The notes below the pieces were generated by a model. It was not told where the DNA came from. It ran no database searches and saw nothing but the letters and a program-made list of their open reading frames with translations. A stretch of DNA of 64,000 bases from Leptospira sp. WS4.C2. GTDB taxonomy: Bacteria; Spirochaetota; Leptospiria; Leptospirales; Leptospiraceae. Positions 1 to 9,017 of this stretch are shown here, piece by piece. Numbering within the stretch: the stretch's first letter is position 1; every line of letters begins with the position of its first letter. Location of the stretch: NCBI RefSeq assembly GCF_040833985.1, contig NZ_CP162140.1, positions 124,001-188,000 on the forward strand, read 5' to 3'. A program made the position numbers and the translations under genes.

Positions 1-246
1 AAACTGAAGTTCTGCAAATAAATAATCAGGTTTACTATCCAATACTTTTACAGCTTTGTCACCAAACACGAGTACAATGCCAGATTCTTTTTCTGCATTG
101 AGTAAACCCCGTTTCCCAATTTCTAGTTTTGGATGTGGCATTACGTGGATATAAAAAACTCCAAATCGTTCCCAATAGAGATTGAATAAATCTCTTTTAA
201 ACTCACGTAATGTTGTGATTTCTTCCTGCGTGAGTTTTTCGCTCAT
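1..246 (-). CDS. SspB-like protein (3' part cut off by window edge)
   Basis: The first 82 codons of a minus-strand gene start at the ATG complementary to 244-246 and run off the window. The product begins MSEKLTQEEITTLREF and contains ESGIVLVFGDKAVKVLDSKP followed by DYLFAELQF. That order (helix, strand, I-V-L-x-x-x-x-x-A-V block, then a strand of alternating hydrophobic residues) resembles ClpXP specificity-enhancing factor SspB, which tethers ssrA-tagged proteins to ClpX. This is a by-eye resemblance, so the function is inference. Its start codon overlaps the stop of the upstream polysaccharide gene (243-245), so the two are probably co-transcribed. Confidence 0.5.
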   Translation of the reverse strand, partial: MSEKLTQEEITTLREFKRDLFNLYWERFGVFYIHVMPHPKLEIGKRGLLNAEKESGIVLVFGDKAVKVLDSKPDYLFAELQF

Positions 247-2126
247 AAATTCCTTTTACCATGTGAAGTTTCCCACTCGATGTACTCGTCGTGGATTTTA
301 TATTCGGGGATAATATCTTTGAACGCGCCGAAAATTTCTCTATTTTTGTTTGCTTTTGCAAGAGAAAACAATCGATTCAATTTATTTTGGAAGAGCAGTA
401 GGTTATAGTTTTCCAATGGTGCCGCAATTCGAATTTTTGGATGATGTGTTTTTTTAATTCCTTCTTGGTTTAAAAGGAGTTCTTCATACAGCTTTTCACC
501 AGGGCGAAGGCCAGAAAATTCAATGGCTATATCTTTGTGAGGAGTATATCCCGAAAGACGGATCATCTCTTCAGCAAGAGAAAGAATTTTTACAGGTTCT
601 CCCATATCCAAAAGAAAAATTTCTCCATGTTCACCCATACTTCCAGCTTGTAACACTAGTTGTGTGGCTTCTGGAATGGTCATAAAGTAACGAATGACTT
701 CTGGATGGGTGACAGTAACTGGTCCACCTCGTTTGATTTGTTCTCGGAATCGTGGAATGACACTTCCATTGGAACCTAGAACATTCCCAAAACGGACAGT
801 AATGAATTTTGTCCTGGAATTTTGCGAAATATGTTGTAAGTAAATTTCAGCGGCGCGTTTCGAAGCTCCCATCACATTGACGGGATTTACCGCTTTGTCA
901 GTCGAGATTAAAACAAAACGATCTACCCCAATAAGGCGGCAAACATCTGCTACGTTCTTTGTCCCCATCACGTTGTTTAAAACTGCTTCTGAAGGGTTGA
1001 TTTCCATCATCGGTACATGTTTATAAGCAGCGGAATGAAAAACAACAGAGGGTCGGTGTTCTTCAAAAATGGCAGAAATTCGTGATAGGTTCTTTACATC
1101 AGCAATCACAGGACGAATGTCTATATTTAAATCGGCAAAACTTTTTCGTAATTCATAATCAATTTCATATAACGGAGTTTCTGCGGCATCGAGTATAACA
1201 AGTACGCTGGGTTTGAACAAAGCCACTTGACGGCAAATTTCGGAACCAATAGATCCACCAGCGCCAGTCACAAGGATTACTTTTTTTTCTAAGTAAGATC
1301 GAATGGATTCAATTTCTAAATCCACAGTCGGTCTACCCAAAAGATCCTCTACTTGAACTTCACGAAGTTGTGTGATATTTGGTTTCCCTGAAAGATACTC
1401 ACCAAAAGTGGGAAGGATTTTAAAATCCACACCTTCATTTTCACACTCTTTCATAAGTTTGCTAACCACACGTCCATCTGGTTGGGGTACAGTCATAATG
1501 ACTCTTTTCACACCGTAACGAACTAAAATTTTGCCAATTTCATCAGTGGAACCGAGGATTGGAACTCCTTGGATGTAGCCACCTTTTTTAGATAAGTTGT
1601 CATCCAAAAATCCGATGGGTAGGTAATCTGAATCCGCATTTCGTCTAATCTCTGTTAGGAATGAACTTCCAAGTTTTCCTGCCCCTACGAGAAGTACAGG
1701 TGTTCCACGTTTGGACCTATCGGAATTAAAGATTTGTTCTCGGAGCATTCTCCAACTCAAACTTCTTAAACATAAAAATCCAAGTAGGATGAGGGTGTCG
1801 AGGATTGGAACCATTCGAGACAGTTGGTAGAAACGGTTGTAGAAAAGGAGTGCAAGAGTAGATACTAGAGACGAAAGGACAGTGGCTTTGATGATAGAGA
1901 GCAGATCGTGCAACGAAGCATAAGACCAAAGAGATCTGTAAATTCCAGAAAATAGAAAAACCATACTTCGCGAGAGGACTACGATTGCCGCGCAGACCCA
2001 GAAGTCAGGATAATTATCTAAAAATCGTATGTTCTCAAAACGCACAAGGTGTGCGAGAAAATACGACAAGAACATGAAGAGTATGTCTACAGGAAAAACC
2101 CAGTATCGTCTCGGAATCGATTTCAT
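243..2126 (-). CDS. Membrane-bound nucleoside-diphosphate-sugar 4,6-dehydratase (CapD/WbpM/PglF type)
   Basis: The N-terminus has four hydrophobic segments (about residues 8-130), followed by a CoA-binding-like Rossmann region (VLLVGAGKLGSSF) and a second, SDR-type Rossmann domain with VTGAGGSIGSEICRQ, a DVKN segment and the SAAYKHVPMME stretch. This is the architecture of inner-membrane UDP-GlcNAc 4,6-dehydratases that open pathways to modified sugars for O-antigen or glycans. An SDR Tyr/Met-x-x-x-Lys equivalent is present as MGASKRAAE, with Met in place of Tyr, as is usual in this branch. I chose the ATG at 2126 (MKSIPRRYW); the frame extends to 2243, but that would overlap the divergent gene starting at 2210 and adds no recognisable sequence. 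It is followed with overlap by the SspB-like gene. Confidence 0.85.
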   Translation of the reverse strand: MKSIPRRYWVFPVDILFMFLSYFLAHLVRFENIRFLDNYPDFWVCAAIVVLSRSMVFLFSGIYRSLWSYASLHDLLSIIKATVLSSLVSTLALLFYNRFYQLSRMVPILDTLILLGFLCLRSLSWRMLREQIFNSDRSKRGTPVLLVGAGKLGSSFLTEIRRNADSDYLPIGFLDDNLSKKGGYIQGVPILGSTDEIGKILVRYGVKRVIMTVPQPDGRVVSKLMKECENEGVDFKILPTFGEYLSGKPNITQLREVQVEDLLGRPTVDLEIESIRSYLEKKVILVTGAGGSIGSEICRQVALFKPSVLVILDAAETPLYEIDYELRKSFADLNIDIRPVIADVKNLSRISAIFEEHRPSVVFHSAAYKHVPMMEINPSEAVLNNVMGTKNVADVCRLIGVDRFVLISTDKAVNPVNVMGASKRAAEIYLQHISQNSRTKFITVRFGNVLGSNGSVIPRFREQIKRGGPVTVTHPEVIRYFMTIPEATQLVLQAGSMGEHGEIFLLDMGEPVKILSLAEEMIRLSGYTPHKDIAIEFSGLRPGEKLYEELLLNQEGIKKTHHPKIRIAAPLENYNLLLFQNKLNRLFSLAKANKNREIFGAFKDIIPEYKIHDEYIEWETSHGKRNL

Positions 2127-2209
2127 ATCTGATAAATAAGGGTATTTGGAACAAAATTCCTTGTAAATACAGAATCTGTTCCGAAGAATAGAAAAGAGGA
2201 AAAACCTGT
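2127..2209. promoter_or_regulatory. Divergent promoter region
   Basis: About 80 bases separate the start chosen for the polysaccharide gene from the TTG start of the STAS-like gene. A purine-rich AGAGGA at 2195-2200 is placed correctly as ribosome binding site for the TTG at 2210. No clear -35/-10 pair was identified, so the promoter call rests on gene orientation only. Confidence 0.35.
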
Positions 2210-2689
2210 TTGAAATCACTTCTTTTCCGCTTAGCGGGAACATTTTCTGCGGAAATTGGCTCCGAACTCTATCTGAAATTGAAGGAGGAAACTCTTTCCC
2301 CCTCTCTTTTTTGCCTTGACTTTTTAGAAGTCGAAGAAATCACAGAGGTCGGCTGGGAGTTTATAAGAAAGATTGCTGAACGTTGCAAAGAAACAGGCTC
2401 GAAAGTGGCAGGGTTTGGACTGAAAGTATCGGTTCCCGAAGCGATCATTACTGTCTTATCCATATTTCCAACAGAATCGGATTGCATTCATTATTTAGAA
2501 TCGCAAATTGTCAGCGAAACTCCCGCAAACGAACTCACCCCAAAATCAGAAGAAAAAACTGTCCATTGCCCTGAATGCCAAACCCTTCTCCGATGGAAAT
2601 TGGCAGGAGATTATCTTTGCCCTAACTGTAAGATTAAATTTTTTGTGAATAAAAAAGGATGGGTGTCCACTTACGAACGTTTGGTGTGA
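2210..2689 (+). CDS. STAS-like domain protein with C-terminal zinc ribbon
   Basis: 159 residues. Residues 1-100 follow a STAS (anti-sigma antagonist) pattern: a beta strand ending in G-T-F, a helix, LFCLDFLEVEEITEVGWEFI, then a long helix and KVAGFGLKVSV. The position that is a phosphorylatable Ser in classical antagonists appears to be Thr or is absent, so switching by phosphorylation is doubtful. Residues about 119-145 form a zinc ribbon: CPECQTLLRWKLAGDYLCPNC, two CPxC knuckles. The combination suggests a small regulatory or adaptor protein; the function is unknown. It starts with TTG, preceded by AGAGGA. Its last 19 bases overlap the 3' end of the convergent hrpB. Confidence 0.7.
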   Translation: MKSLLFRLAGTFSAEIGSELYLKLKEETLSPSLFCLDFLEVEEITEVGWEFIRKIAERCKETGSKVAGFGLKVSVPEAIITVLSIFPTESDCIHYLESQIVSETPANELTPKSEEKTVHCPECQTLLRWKLAGDYLCPNCKIKFFVNKKGWVSTYERLV

Positions 2690-5136
2690 TTCAAATGTTT
2701 TGTAGGGACAGCTTCCCAAGGTTTGTCGGGCCAGGGATGTCTCGGATACCTTCCTTTTAACTCTTTTTTTACTTCATGGTATCCATGGTTCCAAAAACTT
2801 TCTAAGTCTTTTGTAATTTGCACGGGCCTCCGTGCGGGAGAAAGTAAATGGATCAGAATACTCGCCTTCCCATTGGCCAATTTTGGCAAAGATTTTAGAC
2901 CAAATAACTCTTGTAATTTGACATGAAGTTCAGGTTCTATTCCGTCATAGTTCAATTGGATTCTAGATCCAGAAGGAACTTGGATGGACATGGGAGCCTG
3001 GGAATCAATTAAACCTAATTTATCGTAACCTATATATGCTTTCAACGCTTCTAGGTAGGGAAGTTTATCTAAAGATAATTTTCCAGATTCCAAATCTATA
3101 AATGGGAACAACCATTGTTTACTGATTTGTTTTAAATAATTGACATCTGTTTTTGTATCCAAAACGCCATTTCGTTCCAGAAACCTTACTCGGTTGTAGA
3201 AATTCTTTAATTCTGGATCCTTTTTCCATTCTTCTTCCCAAGGAGATTTAGTTAAGTATTCCTCTAGCGCCAAACCAAGTACTGTCGGGTTGGGTGATTT
3301 TGTTTCTTTGGAATCTAAAACCAAATCTCCTAAACTCACTTCTTCTTTGACAACAAGAAATGATTCTCCGCGTTGGTTGGTCCTCTTTTCGGGAACAACC
3401 TTTTTGGTAATGATCTGGGAAAAGTTTTTCTCAATGAATTCTTCATCAATAGGAAGAAAATGGGTAATATAAAGATCTTGGCCGAATGAAAAAGTATCTA
3501 AAACGATTATAAATTCTGGAATTTGGATGGAGGTTGTATTTAAAATTCCTAATTTACCATTCGAAAGTTTAAAATCTTGCCCATTGAGAACCTTTGCTTT
3601 TGCAATCCGATCAGGGAATCCAGAAGCAATATATAACAATCGGTTTCCATTTATTTTGGTTGTTGAAAAATCCGTTTTTTCCCTGTAAATACGCAAAATT
3701 TGATCAAAAGTAGAACGCAACTCATAAGAAAATTGTGATGCATCGATATCTTCAGTAAACAGTTTGGCTTCGGTCCCTGAATTTTCTTTGCCAACTAACG
3801 AAACAACGTCGGCAACTATTTTTTCTTTCTCTTTCGGTAGGATAGACAGAATTTTTCCCAATCGGATGGGAAGAGGATATCTCAAACATTCTTTTCCCAG
3901 ATTTGTAAGATTTGAATCTGCATCAAGACATCCGAGTAATTTCAGGCGTTGGATACTTTGAATCACCGATCCTTTGTTTGGTGGATCTAAAAATCGCAAA
4001 TCTTGGATTTCCTCCCCCCAAGATTTTAATTCCAGAACCAAACGATCAATATCCCCTTCGAGAATTTCAGGTTTTGTTCGGTCTAAAAAAGAATCTTCTT
4101 CTTCCTTGGACCAGAGACGATAAACTAAACCTTTGCCTTCTCTGGCAGCACGGCCCGCACGTTGTTTGGCGCTACTCAAACTAATTCGTTCCTTTACTAA
4201 TTGAGAAACTCCAGATTCTGAATCAAACACAACATGTTTGTGGAACCCTGTATCAAAAACAATGCGGACTCCTGGAATGGTTACTGAAGATTCAGCAATG
4301 TTTGTGGAAAGAATGATCTTTTTTTTGCCCTTTGGTGAAGGTAAAAAAATTCGCTCTTGGTCTATCAAATCCATATCACCATATAAACCCATTACGACGG
4401 CATTCGATTTGATTTGCGGTATGGATTCCAAACCATTCCTTAGATTATGGATTTCTTTTTTCCCAGATAAAAAAACTAAAATATCACCTTCTATTTGTTC
4501 TACGGCTTTAGGAATAAGATCCAGTAATCTCTGATTTGTATTTTTATTGGAATTTCCCATATGGAAAATTTCCAACGGATGGGTTTCTATACTAACTCGG
4601 ATGGGTTTCGAGTGAATTCCTATGGATTCAAAATTTTGGCCATCTAAAGTCGCAGACATAATCAGTAACTTCAAGTCACTGCGAAAGATTTCTTGGGTGC
4701 GACGTGCCAACGCAAAACATAAATCAGAATCCAGTCGTCTTTCATGAAATTCGTCAAAGATGACAAGGCCATATTCTTTGAGTTCTGGGTCATTCAGTAA
4801 GATCTTTGTTAAAACTCCGTCGGTGACAAATTCGATTTTCGTATCTTTGCCAACTTTCGAATCGAACCTGACCCGATATCCAACAGTTTTTCCGACTTCT
4901 TCCTTTAGGTTTTGGCTGATTCGTTTTGCGGCAGTTTTGGCAGCAATGCGCCTCGGTTCTAAAATACAGATTTTTTTTCCAGAAGCAAGAGCATGTTTTA
5001 GAAGTTCTGTCGGAAGTGCGGTTGTTTTCCCTGTTCCAGGAGGTGCATCTAAAATGGTAACCGGGTTATTTTTGATAGATTCGACAATCGATTGTAAGGC
5101 GGTAATTACTGGGAATGGATCCAAAGGAGGTGACAC
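2671..5136 (-). CDS. hrpB: ATP-dependent helicase HrpB (DEAH-box family)
   Basis: 821 residues, the normal HrpB length. Motifs in order: Walker A PPGTGKTT at residues 32-39, DEFHERR (motif II) near 128, SATLDG (motif III), STNIAESSVTIPGV (motif V) and the QRAGRAAREGKG motif VI. The C-terminal third carries the HrpB-specific region with LLSPARRPVQITKDL and FW. It is a superfamily 2 RNA/DNA helicase-like protein whose physiological role is unclear in most bacteria. The start is a GTG at 5136 with no evident Shine-Dalgarno sequence, so a nearby internal start is possible. The 3' end overlaps the convergent STAS-like gene by 19 bases. Confidence 0.93.
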   Translation of the reverse strand: MSPPLDPFPVITALQSIVESIKNNPVTILDAPPGTGKTTALPTELLKHALASGKKICILEPRRIAAKTAAKRISQNLKEEVGKTVGYRVRFDSKVGKDTKIEFVTDGVLTKILLNDPELKEYGLVIFDEFHERRLDSDLCFALARRTQEIFRSDLKLLIMSATLDGQNFESIGIHSKPIRVSIETHPLEIFHMGNSNKNTNQRLLDLIPKAVEQIEGDILVFLSGKKEIHNLRNGLESIPQIKSNAVVMGLYGDMDLIDQERIFLPSPKGKKKIILSTNIAESSVTIPGVRIVFDTGFHKHVVFDSESGVSQLVKERISLSSAKQRAGRAAREGKGLVYRLWSKEEEDSFLDRTKPEILEGDIDRLVLELKSWGEEIQDLRFLDPPNKGSVIQSIQRLKLLGCLDADSNLTNLGKECLRYPLPIRLGKILSILPKEKEKIVADVVSLVGKENSGTEAKLFTEDIDASQFSYELRSTFDQILRIYREKTDFSTTKINGNRLLYIASGFPDRIAKAKVLNGQDFKLSNGKLGILNTTSIQIPEFIIVLDTFSFGQDLYITHFLPIDEEFIEKNFSQIITKKVVPEKRTNQRGESFLVVKEEVSLGDLVLDSKETKSPNPTVLGLALEEYLTKSPWEEEWKKDPELKNFYNRVRFLERNGVLDTKTDVNYLKQISKQWLFPFIDLESGKLSLDKLPYLEALKAYIGYDKLGLIDSQAPMSIQVPSGSRIQLNYDGIEPELHVKLQELFGLKSLPKLANGKASILIHLLSPARRPVQITKDLESFWNHGYHEVKKELKGRYPRHPWPDKPWEAVPTKHLNHTKRS

Positions 5137-5256
5137 TGTTGATTCTAATTGAAGAGTGTGATTTTACCGAGAAAAAAATCAAACAATTTGTATTTTATTT
5201 TCAGAAATCGCAAGAATCGGGTTTTCAGCATCGTTAGAATCCAGTAATCTTTCCTT

Positions 5257-6123
5257 GTGGATGCCAATCACAAACACTACAATATCATAAAAGACTCCAT
5301 TGAGTATTTACTGGAGCATTTTGAAGACCAACCAAACTTAAATGTTTTGGCCGAACGAGTTTCTCTCAGCCCCTTCCATTTCCAAAAAGTGTTCCGTTTG
5401 TGGGCGGGTGTTTCTCCCAAGGAATTTTTACAATTTGTTACAGTTACTCACGCCAAACAGCTGCTAAAAGAATCATCTGTTTTAGATACAACCTATACTT
5501 TGGGATTATCGGGAACGGGGCGATTACATGACTTATTTGTAAAATTAGAAGCGATGACACCAGGAGAATACAGGCGAGGAGGGGAAGGTCTTGTATTAAA
5601 GTATGAAGTATTCCCCTCTCCATTTGGAGACATCCTTCTTGTATCTTCGGAACGGGGAATCCAATCACTCCAGTTCATCGATTCTTTTGAAAAAGGAATG
5701 TTGGAGATTAAAGGAGAATTCCCTCATGCGATTTGGAAAGAAGGAGGATCTTCCGAACACCAAAATTTAAAAGATTATTTTCAAAAGATGATCATCCCTA
5801 AAACTCCAATTCCTTTGTATGTGTTTGGAACTGAATTCCAAATGAAAGTATGGAGATCTCTATTAAAAATACCTATGGGAAGTATTTGTACTTATGGAGA
5901 TATTGCTGAATCCATTGGGCAAACATCAGCACAAAGAGCAGTGGGGACAGCAATAGGAAAAAATCCCATTGCCTTTCTCATTCCTTGCCATCGTGTGATC
6001 CAAACCTCAGGACTGTTTGGCGGTTATCGGTGGGATCCAAATCGGAAAAGGATGATCATTGCTTGGGAACAATCAAAGATTATTGCACCAAACAATGATT
6101 TGTCTTATACTATTGGTAGATAA
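5257..6123 (+). CDS. AraC-type HTH fused to O6-alkylguanine-DNA alkyltransferase (Ada-like)
   Basis: 288 residues. Residues 1-105 form an AraC/XylS helix-turn-helix pair (LAERVSLSPFHFQKVFRLWA, GVSPKEFLQ). Residues about 115-280 are an alkyltransferase: an RNase H-like N-terminal part, GTEFQMKVWRSLLKIPMG, then the active-site IPCHRVIQTSG, where Cys accepts the alkyl group. The N-terminal phosphotriester-accepting Cys domain of E. coli Ada is absent, so this is the short Ada variant seen in many bacteria. The start is GTG at 5257; the frame gives VDANHKHYN. It repairs alkylated guanine; self-regulation as in Ada would have to work without the Cys38-type switch. Confidence 0.88.
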   Translation: MDANHKHYNIIKDSIEYLLEHFEDQPNLNVLAERVSLSPFHFQKVFRLWAGVSPKEFLQFVTVTHAKQLLKESSVLDTTYTLGLSGTGRLHDLFVKLEAMTPGEYRRGGEGLVLKYEVFPSPFGDILLVSSERGIQSLQFIDSFEKGMLEIKGEFPHAIWKEGGSSEHQNLKDYFQKMIIPKTPIPLYVFGTEFQMKVWRSLLKIPMGSICTYGDIAESIGQTSAQRAVGTAIGKNPIAFLIPCHRVIQTSGLFGGYRWDPNRKRMIIAWEQSKIIAPNNDLSYTIGR

Positions 6124-6132
6124 CTGTTAAAT

Positions 6133-6885
6133 TTAAATCAAATGTCTCGTATGAGAGACTAAAAAGAAACCAACGAGTAAAAAACTTTGTGCAATGAGGT
6201 AAGTGACCCAAGGAACTTGGAATTCCCATTTCGGATGTCTTGTCCCATTGATCGTAGTTTCTCCCATGACAGCATCGGAAAGTAAAAAGAATCCAGCTCC
6301 GATTGCCAAATAAATCCAAACTCCACCAAATGTAAGGTAGGCGTTAAAACATAAAGAAACAAAAAAGCAGAGGATGAGTCCATAAACAAAGGCCGATGCC
6401 ATTACCCATTTTGATCGATTCGAGTTATACACTCGAAAATAGAAAATCAGGGCTGGTAAAACCAATAAAGCCCCGGTGATCACATAAGGCAAAACACCAG
6501 TATACAATTCATTCCAACTTGTTAACTTCCAAAACGATAACAAAAAGAAAACTTGGGCGATAGCAAAACTGAAGATTCCACCAAGGACAGGATCCTGCAT
6601 CTGTTTTTTGGCAATCGGAAATTGGAGATTAAACCAATCTCCTAAAAAAGAAAATCCAATGGCATACAAAGGATAGGAAAATCTGGCATGGCCTAATTGA
6701 AATAATAACCAAGCAAAAAGCAGGATTTGAAACGAAAAACCTAGATAAATTCCGCGAGAATGTTCTAATCTTTTGAGCGGATTTGATTCTCCCTGCATTG
6801 TAAACCAATGGATAAAAAAAGCCGAAACAATGGCGAGTGGAATGGTCGTGAGAATTAAGTAATATACCATAAGTGATTCTAACAT
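6133..6885 (-). CDS. YhhN/TMEM86 family membrane protein (lysoplasmalogenase-like)
   Basis: About 250 residues from the ATG at 6885 (MLESLMVYYLILTTIP), with eight hydrophobic helices. Two acidic motifs typical of the YhhN family are visible: GFSFLGDWFNL in the third helix region and IGAGFFLLSDAVMGE near the C-terminus, whose Asp residues are thought to be catalytic. Characterised members hydrolyse lysoplasmalogen ether lipids; others are uncharacterised. The frame is open to 7008, but those extra 41 residues are basic and not membrane-like. A further ATG at 6870 is also possible. It is convergent with the Ada-like gene, 9 bases apart. Confidence 0.78.
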   Translation of the reverse strand: MLESLMVYYLILTTIPLAIVSAFFIHWFTMQGESNPLKRLEHSRGIYLGFSFQILLFAWLLFQLGHARFSYPLYAIGFSFLGDWFNLQFPIAKKQMQDPVLGGIFSFAIAQVFFLLSFWKLTSWNELYTGVLPYVITGALLVLPALIFYFRVYNSNRSKWVMASAFVYGLILCFFVSLCFNAYLTFGGVWIYLAIGAGFFLLSDAVMGETTINGTRHPKWEFQVPWVTYLIAQSFLLVGFFLVSHTRHLI

Positions 6886-7008
6886 GGTTCTAATGAAAAG
6901 GCAACCAGGAAGTTTGATGAAACGATCCCACTGTAATCTCCTTTTATTCCTTTTTTTCAATGCACATTGTAGGATTCTCGAGTCATTGCAAAAGGAAGAA
7001 CCAAACAT

Positions 7009-7441
7009 GACTCCGCTTTCTTCATTTTTTAGATGAGTTCTAAAGTGAGAGAACTAAAATACAAAATGGATCACACAACATGAGTTTTTTTTCATAAAAT
7101 AATTCCTAATGATTGGCAAGGCAACCTCACCAAATACTGGAAATACGATCTTAATCATAGCGAAATTAATGACAAAATCAACTATCCTCTCGTCTTACAG
7201 GCATTTGGAGAGAGAAGATGACATTCGGCAGCGTAAGGAAATCCCTAAAATAGATTTAATAAGAGCTCTAGAAGGAGACTGACCATAGAACGAAACTTAG
7301 GGGAGAGGTAAACTTCACATCTCTTGGGCCTTTATTTGGAAAAAAAATTCAGGCAAACCAGAATGAACGTTCTAGAACACCGTAAAAAACAGTTTTAGCG
7401 TTTTTTTCTAAGTAGAAGGCAAAAGGTACGATTGATAAAAA
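7009..7441. other. Non-coding spacer with possible gene remnant
   Basis: About 430 bases without a convincing gene. Around 7100-7215 one frame reads NDWQGNLTKYWKYDLNHSE and then a stop; another frame reads DDIRQRKEIPKIDLIRALEG near 7205-7270. Both look protein-like but neither has a start with a ribosome binding site, so this may be a decayed small gene with a frameshift. The 3' part presumably holds the promoter of the lipoprotein gene that follows; no sure boxes were seen. Confidence 0.3.
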
Positions 7442-7486
7442 TTGATCCCAGATGACGATAGGTCAAAGGTTATGCGCTGTTTACCC

Positions 7487-9001
7487 ATGAATCAAAAACT
7501 GAATCTTCTAATATTATTAACATTCACCTCTTTATTTTCCATTGGATGTCCCGGCGGTGGAGGTGGTGGAGGTTTAGGACTGTTAGCACTCCTTGGTGGC
7601 GGTGGAGGCGGGGATGTTCCTGCTCCAAAATTAGAAATCGTTTATGAGGGCGTTAGCCGAGAAAGTGGATCCACTCTTGATATGGGGGCCGAACCAGTAT
7701 TAACTGCGGATGGTAAAACGGGAACCGTTACCATTAAAAATAGCGGTAATGTTTCCATTACCTTACCTGGATCACCTAACATAGTGGTTCTGTCTGGCAC
7801 AGATGCAACCCAATTTTCAGTGACTCAACCAGGTACTACAAGTTTGGCAGCAGGGTCATCAGTTACTTTTACTATTAATTTTAAACCAACAGGTAGTGCT
7901 GGGCCTCGATCAGCGACCATCAAAATTCAATCCAGTGATGCTGCCGTAGGTTCGTTTCAGTTGAATCTCACAGGAACAGCGGGTGCAGCGGTACCACGCT
8001 TAGCGGTTTCCGTCGGAGCCACGCAAATTGCTTCTAATGGCAGTTATGGAATGGGTTCGGTAGAAATTGATTCTTCTGGGACTGCGGTGACATTTACTGT
8101 AAAAAACACAGGAAGTGCCACGGCAAACCTTGATGGTCCACCTGCGGTTTCTTCCACGGATTCACAATTTATATTAAACCTTGCCGGTTTTCCTGCAACG
8201 ATTGCTGCCAATGCGTCAGCTACCTTTACCATTCAATTCTCGCCGACGGGAGTTGCAGGAGCAAAATCATCGAATATCGCTGTCTCTTATGACGGATCTT
8301 CTGCATTTTTATTTTCGGTTACAGGAACCGGTACACCAAAGCCAGTTCCAACAATTGCCATTTCGCATAATTCTAGTAACTTTACAACTGGTGGTTCGAT
8401 TCCTACCTTTGGTGCCGTTTGGCCTACGATCACTTCTAGTGCAAAAACTGTCACCATTAGCAATACAGGTACGGCAACCATGACTGGTATTGCTCTTTCC
8501 AAACCAAGTGGGGATACTGGAGATTTCATTATTAGTGCATTTAGTGCTGGTACCACTCTTGCTGCCGGTGCCTCTGGAACATTTACCATTCAGTTCGCTC
8601 CATCCACAACGAATGCAAGATCGGCAGTGGTCAGAGTTGCCACAACGAACGGCAACAATGGCACTGCCTCAAGTGCTGACTTAAACGTTTCGGGAACAGG
8701 AAAAACAGGCGCACAAGTATTGGTAAGTTGGACAGACACGAATGAAAAGGCTGCCAATGATACCGATGGTGGTTATAAAGTTTGTTATAGCAAAACTTCT
8801 GGGTTTACAGCCGTTCACAATGGTACTACAATATTTTGTTCGGACGTACCTAATACAGGAGGGACTACCCCTGTTTCCACGGTAATCACAGTACCAACTT
8901 TCGGGGATTGGTATTTCAAAGTATATTCTTACGGGAAATACAACACAACAGGTGGGACTCCTTCCGCCCAAACTTCTGCAGTCAATGTTCCGAGCACATA
9001 G
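7487..9001 (+). CDS. Lipoprotein with repeated choice-of-anchor (ASPM/SPD-2/Hydin-like) domains
   Basis: Signal peptide MNQKLNLLILLTFTSLFSIG is followed by Cys and a glycine-rich linker, so a lipid-anchored surface or periplasmic protein is expected. Three immunoglobulin-like repeats of about 110 residues follow, each ending with the pattern A-(S/N)-x-T-F-T-I-(N/Q)-F-x-P and a G-T-G or G-T-A. They match choice-of-anchor D type domains. The last 95 residues (VLVSWTDTNEKAANDTDGGY onwards) look like a fibronectin III domain. The frame is open upstream to 7442; I chose the ATG at 7487 because it gives a normal lipoprotein signal, while the ATG at 7472 is an alternative. It lies 16 bases before the protease gene, so the two likely form one operon. 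Confidence 0.75.
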   Translation: MNQKLNLLILLTFTSLFSIGCPGGGGGGGLGLLALLGGGGGGDVPAPKLEIVYEGVSRESGSTLDMGAEPVLTADGKTGTVTIKNSGNVSITLPGSPNIVVLSGTDATQFSVTQPGTTSLAAGSSVTFTINFKPTGSAGPRSATIKIQSSDAAVGSFQLNLTGTAGAAVPRLAVSVGATQIASNGSYGMGSVEIDSSGTAVTFTVKNTGSATANLDGPPAVSSTDSQFILNLAGFPATIAANASATFTIQFSPTGVAGAKSSNIAVSYDGSSAFLFSVTGTGTPKPVPTIAISHNSSNFTTGGSIPTFGAVWPTITSSAKTVTISNTGTATMTGIALSKPSGDTGDFIISAFSAGTTLAAGASGTFTIQFAPSTTNARSAVVRVATTNGNNGTASSADLNVSGTGKTGAQVLVSWTDTNEKAANDTDGGYKVCYSKTSGFTAVHNGTTIFCSDVPNTGGTTPVSTVITVPTFGDWYFKVYSYGKYNTTGGTPSAQTSAVNVPST

Positions 9002-9017
9002 GAAAGGAATGAATCAT

